Shown piece by piece: positions 58,806-64,000 of a stretch of 64,000 nt of DNA. How positions within the stretch are numbered: the first letter of the stretch is position 1; each line of letters opens with the position of its first letter. Made by a program: the position numbers and the translations under genes. This stretch comes from Sepiola atlantica (lineage: Eukaryota > Mollusca > Cephalopoda > Sepiida > Sepiolidae): NCBI GenBank assembly GCA_963556195.1, contig OY744529.1, forward strand, positions 60,552,580 to 60,616,579, given 5' to 3'. The notes beneath the pieces are model-generated. The model did not search any database and was not told the origin of the DNA. It saw only the letters and a list, made by a program, of their open reading frames with translations.

Positions 58806-59938
58806 CGATAGATAGACAAATAGAAAGAAAGAGACAGAGAGAGATAGCTTTTTCAGCTAATTTAAACGAAATACCTTTTTATTTATAATTAAACTAATAA
58901 AACTTCGTATTTATTATGTTCTTTTCTTTATAAAGAATTTCAAAACAACAAAGAAAATAAACTGAAATTCCAATCAGAAATACTATAGAAACAATTACAA
59001 TAAGATATAGATAAATTATTTATCATATATTAATTAAAACATATTTTTAGTCTGAGTTAAAAATGTATTTATTAGAAAGTTGTAATGCTTATATATGTTT
59101 ATATTCACATTATCGATTGTCTAGATCACGTAATTCTGTCACAAAAATCTATGCCTTAAGTGTGTGTGCATTACTTTAAATATATATGTCACGCTGTATT
59201 GATCGTGCCTTCATTTATTTGAGACATATCCCAACACTAAGCTGTCTAATTCAAGCAAGCATATAATCGTTATGCAGTGTAGACGAGGAAGAATTTATTG
59301 TGTATGAATTGCTGGAAACCTTTCAAACAAAATCTACATTTCCGTTCGTCATTGACTATATGAAATATCCTAAACAACTAAGCAGGAAGTATCGAATCAC
59401 TTAGGTTGATTGTCACAATATTTCATGAAAGCGACTAATGAAAGAACTCATTTGACAACAACTTGCCTAATGTTGAACACGTGTTGTAACTTTCGACAAA
59501 TGAACAGATAAGATTCGTTAAATGTCTTCAAACATCAAGATTCCAAGTAATAAAATGTGTCATTATATATATTATTTTCGAAACAAGAAAAATGGGTTGT
59601 TTTTGTTTAATTACAGAGTTAATTTTAAAACTGGCTAACATAGAAAATATCTTGTTTCATTATTCGAATATAATTACACACATGCATTAAAACTGAAAGC
59701 AAATGCATTATAGTCTTTATATATTGTTTAACATTATTGAAGTATGTTTTACTTGACGAAGTTACCGTTTTCTTTCTTTTCATTTTCCATGGTATTAACA
59801 TGTCGAATGCTAATAGAATATTATAATTTTTCAACGTATTAGTTAATAAAATATATTAATAGCAAATAAGCTACACATACACGTTTCTGTTGCATTCCTG
59901 AAAGAAGTCATAAAAATAAATGCCTGTATATATATGCT

Positions 59939-59940
<2 letters not shown>
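58805..59940. other. unassigned AT-rich sequence
   Basis: No exon, RNA gene or element was recognised in 1.1 kb. Confidence 0.35.

Positions 59941-59995
<55 letters not shown>
59941..59995. repeat. (AT)n microsatellite
   Basis: A run of about 54 bp. Confidence 0.97.
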
Positions 59996-59997
<2 letters not shown>

Positions 59998-60235
59998 ATA
60001 TATATATTAGATGATATTAGATGCTTACGTTAAGGTCTCCTGTTTTTGTTTCACTGTTAGATACTTAATCCCCCTTTTTATTTTATTTACTTACTATTAT
60101 ATATTTTATTTATTTATGAATTTTCCAACGAATGTTAAGTCTGCACTATTTTGGATTTAGTTAGTTTCAGAGAGAATTTAAACTGCATTTTCCTTTTTTT
60201 TTGTCTTTTTGTTTAAAATATCTCAAAGCTTCTTT

Positions 60236-60239
<4 letters not shown>

Positions 60240-60299
<60 letters not shown>

Positions 60300-61108
60300 T
60301 ACATAAATATATATACACATATATATACATATATATACATATATGTACACATATGTCTACATATAAACACATATATAGATATACATATATATACACATAT
60401 AAATACATATATATATACATATATATATACATATATACATAAATATATATACATATATATACATATATATATACATATATATACATATATGTACACATAT
60501 ATATACATATATGTTTATATATACATATATATACATACATGTACACATATATATACATATATATACATATACACATATATATACATATATATACATATAC
60601 ACATATACACATATATATACATATATATATACATATACACATATACGTATATATACATATGTATATATACGCATATATATACAAAGATAAATATACATAT
60701 ATATACATTTACATATATATACGTATATATATACATATACATATACATGTATATACATATATACACATACATACACATATATATATACATATATATACAT
60801 ATGCATATGTATATACATATATGTATATGTACATATGTATATACATATATATACATATACATATGTATATACATATATATACATATACATATATATACAT
60901 ATACATATGCATATGTACAGATGTATATACATATATATATGCATATACATATGTATATACATATATGTATATATATACATATACATATGTATATGCATAT
61001 ATATATATACATAAAAATAAACGCCTGCATATACATGCTTAAATATATACACATATATACACATATATATATATACATACATATACATATATATATAAAT
61101 ATATATAT
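60240..61108. repeat. 870-bp (TATACA)-type array
   Basis: Pure (AT)n passes into a patchwork of TATATACATA, CATATACACA and CATATGTATA words with no fixed period. Self-complementary words such as ACATATGT and TATGCATA are frequent. Long open frames through it on both strands are artefacts of the absence of stops. Confidence 0.95.
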
Positions 61109-61226
61109 ATATACGGCACAATCACGTTGACACACCTGTTCCCGTTACATCACCGAAATTAAGCGGTGTCAAGCCTGGCCAGTACTAAATGGGTGACCAT
61201 TTGGGAATACCAGGTGCTGTATGTGC
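61109..61226 (+). pseudogene. 5S rRNA-like sequence, nearly full length
   Basis: Over 118 nt the order of 5S landmarks is kept: TACGG at the start, CACGTTGACACACC, ATCACCGAAATTAAGC, GCCTGGCCAGTACTAAATGG, GTGACC, and GGGAATACCAGGTGCTGT at the end. Changes in paired regions and a ragged 5' end suggest a pseudogene or the head of a 5S-derived SINE rather than an expressed gene. No T-run terminator follows. Related pieces lie at 46240-46283 and 46645-46716. Confidence 0.8.
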
Positions 61227-61372
61227 TCTCTGTTTATCTTGGCATGTTTTCCAGTCGTCTTGTATTACTACTTGCCATTGGAATCAAGCAATGCCGACTC
61301 AGGAGAGCGGTTGTTGGTGATTGCGCAACCCTTGCAATTTCAAATTCGAAATCGACGGGAGAGTCCATCATA
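61227..61372. other. tail after the 5S-like sequence
   Basis: A 146-bp unique block lies between the 5S-like sequence and the next (TATACA) array. If this is a 5S-derived SINE, this would be its body, but the bodies of the 46-kb units do not match it clearly. Confidence 0.35.
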
Positions 61373-61628
61373 AATATATATACATATACACATATATACA
61401 TATATATATACATATATATACACATATATATAAACATATACGTATATATAGAATTGTATATATATATGTATATATATACATATACATATATATACATATG
61501 TATATACGTATACATATACATATATATACGAATATATACATATACATATATACATATGTACATATATATATATACATATACATATATATACACATATATA
61601 TACATATAAATATGTACATATGTATATA
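61373..61628. repeat. (TATACA)-type array
   Basis: The same composition as 60240-61108, about 255 bp. Confidence 0.95.
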
Positions 61629-61629
61629 G

Positions 61630-62232
61630 GATCAAATATAAACCAAAGTAAAACTTTTAGTAGATGGAACCTATTGTGAAGAGGATTAGCTCAATATACG
61701 AGATAGAGCAATTGTTGAGATAGAAGAAAAAAGAGTGATAAATATGAAACGATTGTCCAAATTTATTTCAATTTTCAATTGTTCTATGCAAGGTGTATTC
61801 AGTAATAAATCCCCCTTTAAGTGCTTTTGGACTTACCTGTATTTTGAGCACTTTCTCCGCGCTGCTCCCACACAAAGACTTTTCTTCACATTTTACAATT
61901 AATCGGGCTTCTTTTCAACGGAAATTTACCACCCGAACAATCTGCATATCTTTTTCACGGAACTTTTCTTATCATTTCACTGCGTTTTTTTACTAAAATT
62001 CTTTTTTAAGAATAATTTTCATATTTTTCAAATATTTGAACTTTGGTTTTTTCGAAAGCCAACTTATCCATCTGTATTTCTCCTCTGATGATAAGATCTC
62101 GATCTTTGAAAAGCCTTGGCTTAAGGAAAGAATAATAAACACTAGTTTATTACTGAATACACCTTGCATAGAACAATTGAAATTTGAAATAAATTTGGAC
62201 AATCGTCTCATATTTATCACTCTTTTTTCTTC
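61630..62232. repeat. inverted dimer of the hammerhead-bearing repeat, copy 3
   Basis: The minus strand of 61805-61640 and the plus strand of 62140-62232 carry the same sequence (TTATTACTGAATACACCTTG, then GACAATCGT and TTATCACTCTTTTTTCTTC). The plus arm ends at CTTCTATCTC where the array begins, whereas the minus arm continues through GCTCTATCTCGTATATTGAGC. The loop of about 340 bp holds the plus arm's hammerhead motif. Confidence 0.8.
62077..62131 (+). ncRNA. hammerhead-like ribozyme motif
   Basis: Stem I UCCU (62081-62084), core CUGAUGA (62085-62091), stem II AAGAU...AUCUU with a CUCG loop and a U/U at its base, GAAA (62108-62111), a short stem III AGC-CUUG-GCU, U-A at the cleavage position (62122-62123) and AGGA (62124-62127) closing stem I. 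All invariant core residues are present. Predicted cleavage is after 62123. Short stem III with a tetraloop is typical of the minimal hammerheads of Penelope-like elements. Confidence 0.68.
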
Positions 62233-62242
62233 TATCTCTACA

Positions 62243-62279
62243 TATGTATATACATATATATATATACATATACATATGT

Positions 62280-62313
<34 letters not shown>

Positions 62314-62477
62314 GTACATACATATATATATACATATACAGATGTATATACATATATATACATATACAGATGTATATGCATATATATACATATACATATG
62401 TATATAAATATATATAGACATATACATATGTATATACCTATATACATACATATGCATATGTATATACATATATACAT

Positions 62478-62526
<49 letters not shown>
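62243..62526. repeat. (TATACA)-type array ending in (AT)n
   Basis: Like 61373-61628, but with more CATATGTATA words, and ending in pure (TA)n at 62484-62526. Confidence 0.95.
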
Positions 62527-62529
<3 letters not shown>

Positions 62530-62851
62530 TGTGGTAATAATATACCGTGACAATTTGAACAGGAATTGAATGATTTCGATGGTTTCAAGTGGTGTAGTAA
62601 ATCGGGCTCATTGGGCAAAGATTTATACATATGGCCCCTGTTTTTTAAATTTATTTGGATGCTTTAAAAAAAAAATGAACTTCTAATATATATACATATC
62701 TACGTGCTGGTGTGATTTCGTACCGAAAGTACAAAAAAAACACCTCATGGGCCGGCTACACCACTTGAGACCGGCAGACCATTAACATTGGATCTACTAA
62801 CTACACTGAAGGAGCCGATTGTACTCGGTGAAATATATCTGTAATATAAAC

Positions 62852-62852
<1 letters not shown>

Positions 62853-62924
<72 letters not shown>
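62853..62924. repeat. (AT)n microsatellite
   Basis: A run of about 72 bp. CTACTAACTAC on its left and GTAGTTTAGTAG on its right are complementary, so the tract sits in a larger inverted repeat. Confidence 0.95.
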
Positions 62925-62929
<5 letters not shown>

Positions 62930-63029
62930 TTAGTAGGAATAATATGGAACTCCTCGAGATTATACAAACTAACGCGGGATGATTCTTTTAAAATAAATAA
63001 GAATGTAATAGCTGGATTAATTGTTCCTT

Positions 63030-63520
63030 TAAAAAAGCTACGCTGTACTGATATTTGTTTCGCTTTTATTTGTAAAAAGTCGATGTCTATAAATGCGTTA
63101 TAGTTGTCTGTGACATTAAATTAGATTTTTAAAAAGCTATAATAGTTTATACGCAAATAAAATAAGATTTTTTTAATTGTCTGTGTTTGCTTTTCGGAAT
63201 CACATAAATACCGCAGTTTTATTATGTTTTAATGTAGCCGGTGTTACGTGGCGAAGAGAGACAAAAATTAAAAATGTGAAGTTCTACTGATATTTATTTC
63301 GTCTTTATTAGTTTAAAATCAATTTATAAGAATGCGTTATACTTGTTGGTAATATTAATTTTAAATCTGAAGAAAGCTAGTATTTTTATCTTGTAAATGA
63401 AACAAAATTGATATGAATGTCTGAGTTTTAAAAGAAATTGTATAAATACTTTAGAGTTCTTTTCAGTGTTTAGCCCGGCGTGTGTGAAGAGAGATTTTTT
63501 CATTAATTATAAATTTGATT
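63030..63520. repeat. diverged tandem repeat of about 237 bp, two units
   Basis: TACTGATATTTGTTTCG at 63046 recurs as TACTGATATTTATTTCG at 63285. AATGCGTTATAGTTGTC at 63090 recurs as AATGCGTTATACTTGTT, and GTAGCCGGTGTTACGTGGCGAAGAGAG (split) near 63234 recurs as TAGCCCGGCGTGTGTGAAGAGAG. The offset is 233-239 bp. No coding sense was recognised. Confidence 0.8.
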
Positions 63521-64000
63521 TGAATTGAACTGTATTAGTAACGAGAATACTCTTTGATTTTGGTCGTGCTGAGGGAAACAAAGATAGTATTTAAATGGCA
63601 GCCATGAAAGAAGGAAATTTATTAGTATTCCTAATATATAGTCACATGGAAAGTTGCTGCTCATACGATAACTCGCTTTCATCTTGACTTTACATTTGTT
63701 GCTGAAAGAAAAATTGGTTTTCCTGCGAAAAATATTCCGAGCAGGATAAGTTGTATTTGTAAAAAAATAAAATCTATTTAAAAAATATTGTTTTTAATAA
63801 CATTCACCGACGTTCAACGAAACAAAGCTAGTTACTATCAAATATCGGGTTAGCATCTAAAGTAGGTAATCTGGATCACTTAATCCTCATAAGAATGATA
63901 GAATGTTAATTTTTGCAGTTGGCCCAACGAATTCTTGAGGAGAATAAAATAAAAGTAGTGTTATATATATATATATTTTAGCCTGACGATTCCCCCCGGG
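63521..64000. other. unassigned sequence at the window end
   Basis: No exon or element was recognised. A short (TA)n lies at 63963-63975. Confidence 0.35.

Noticed and set aside
60201..61130. Very long open frames of Ile/Tyr/His/Thr on both strands
   Set aside because: They come from (TATACA)-type simple repeats that lack stop codons in several frames. The same applies to all Ile-Tyr frames over (AT)n tracts.
61109..61226. Functional 5S rRNA gene
   Set aside because: It is isolated, has changes in paired regions, no T-run terminator, and lies among simple repeats.

Overview
The window looks like gene-poor nuclear DNA of a soft-bodied cephalopod, most likely an octopus. This is an inference: about thirty long (AT)n tracts, tRNA-derived SINEs, several lineages of Penelope-like elements, Tc1/mariner elements, CR1/jockey-type LINEs and small exons separated by kilobases of repeats. 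No bacterial, organellar or viral gene set is visible.

The only protein-coding gene I can support is on the minus strand. It consists of an exon for a SUEL-type (galactose/rhamnose-binding) lectin domain (15772-16125) followed, after a 5.8-kb intron, by an exon for a CUB-like extracellular module (9576-9947). Both exons are phase 1 at each end, so they join in frame, and both have good splice sites. The first and last exons lie outside what I can recognise. A possible plus-strand exon at 47278-47511 is weak.

Nearly everything else is mobile DNA. Region by region: 0-6 kb holds a dispersed repeat and a minus-strand Penelope-like element (RT plus GIY-YIG remnant). 6-9 kb holds a solo LTR inside (TA)n and a decayed R4/Dong-like LINE. 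9.5-16 kb is the lectin gene, whose intron carries SINE-like copies, a Helitron-like element, a LINE end with a short telomere-type repeat at its junction, a mariner piece and a tiny palindromic MITE. 16-25 kb holds two related Tc1-like remnants, a second Helitron-like copy and a hammerhead-ribozyme-like motif. 25-27.3 kb holds a LINE end next to a 30-bp satellite with a homogenised core. 28-32 kb holds an internally deleted mariner with clear TIRs, a tRNA-SINE and a Helitron-like copy. 32-38 kb holds one long Penelope-like element and a second Penelope-type lineage split by a repeat insertion. 38-50 kb holds inverted-repeat elements, perfect palindromes, two LINE remnants, 5S-rRNA-derived tandem units and a 410-bp MITE. 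50-55 kb holds a 462-bp foldback element with an 8-bp target duplication and a long LINE copy on the minus strand. 56-58 kb holds a Penelope-type fragment cut by a 642-bp LINE with a textbook twin-priming inversion and 10-bp target duplications. 58-62.5 kb holds inverted dimers of a repeat that carries a hammerhead motif, a nearly full-length 5S-like sequence, and long (TATACA)-type arrays. 63-63.5 kb holds a diverged tandem repeat of about 237 bp.

The most interesting signals are the two hammerhead-like ribozymes with compensating base changes, their inverted-dimer arrangement next to (AT)n, the twin-primed LINE, the 8-bp-TSD foldback and the lectin/CUB-like gene. Family assignments rest on motifs read by eye; no database search was run.
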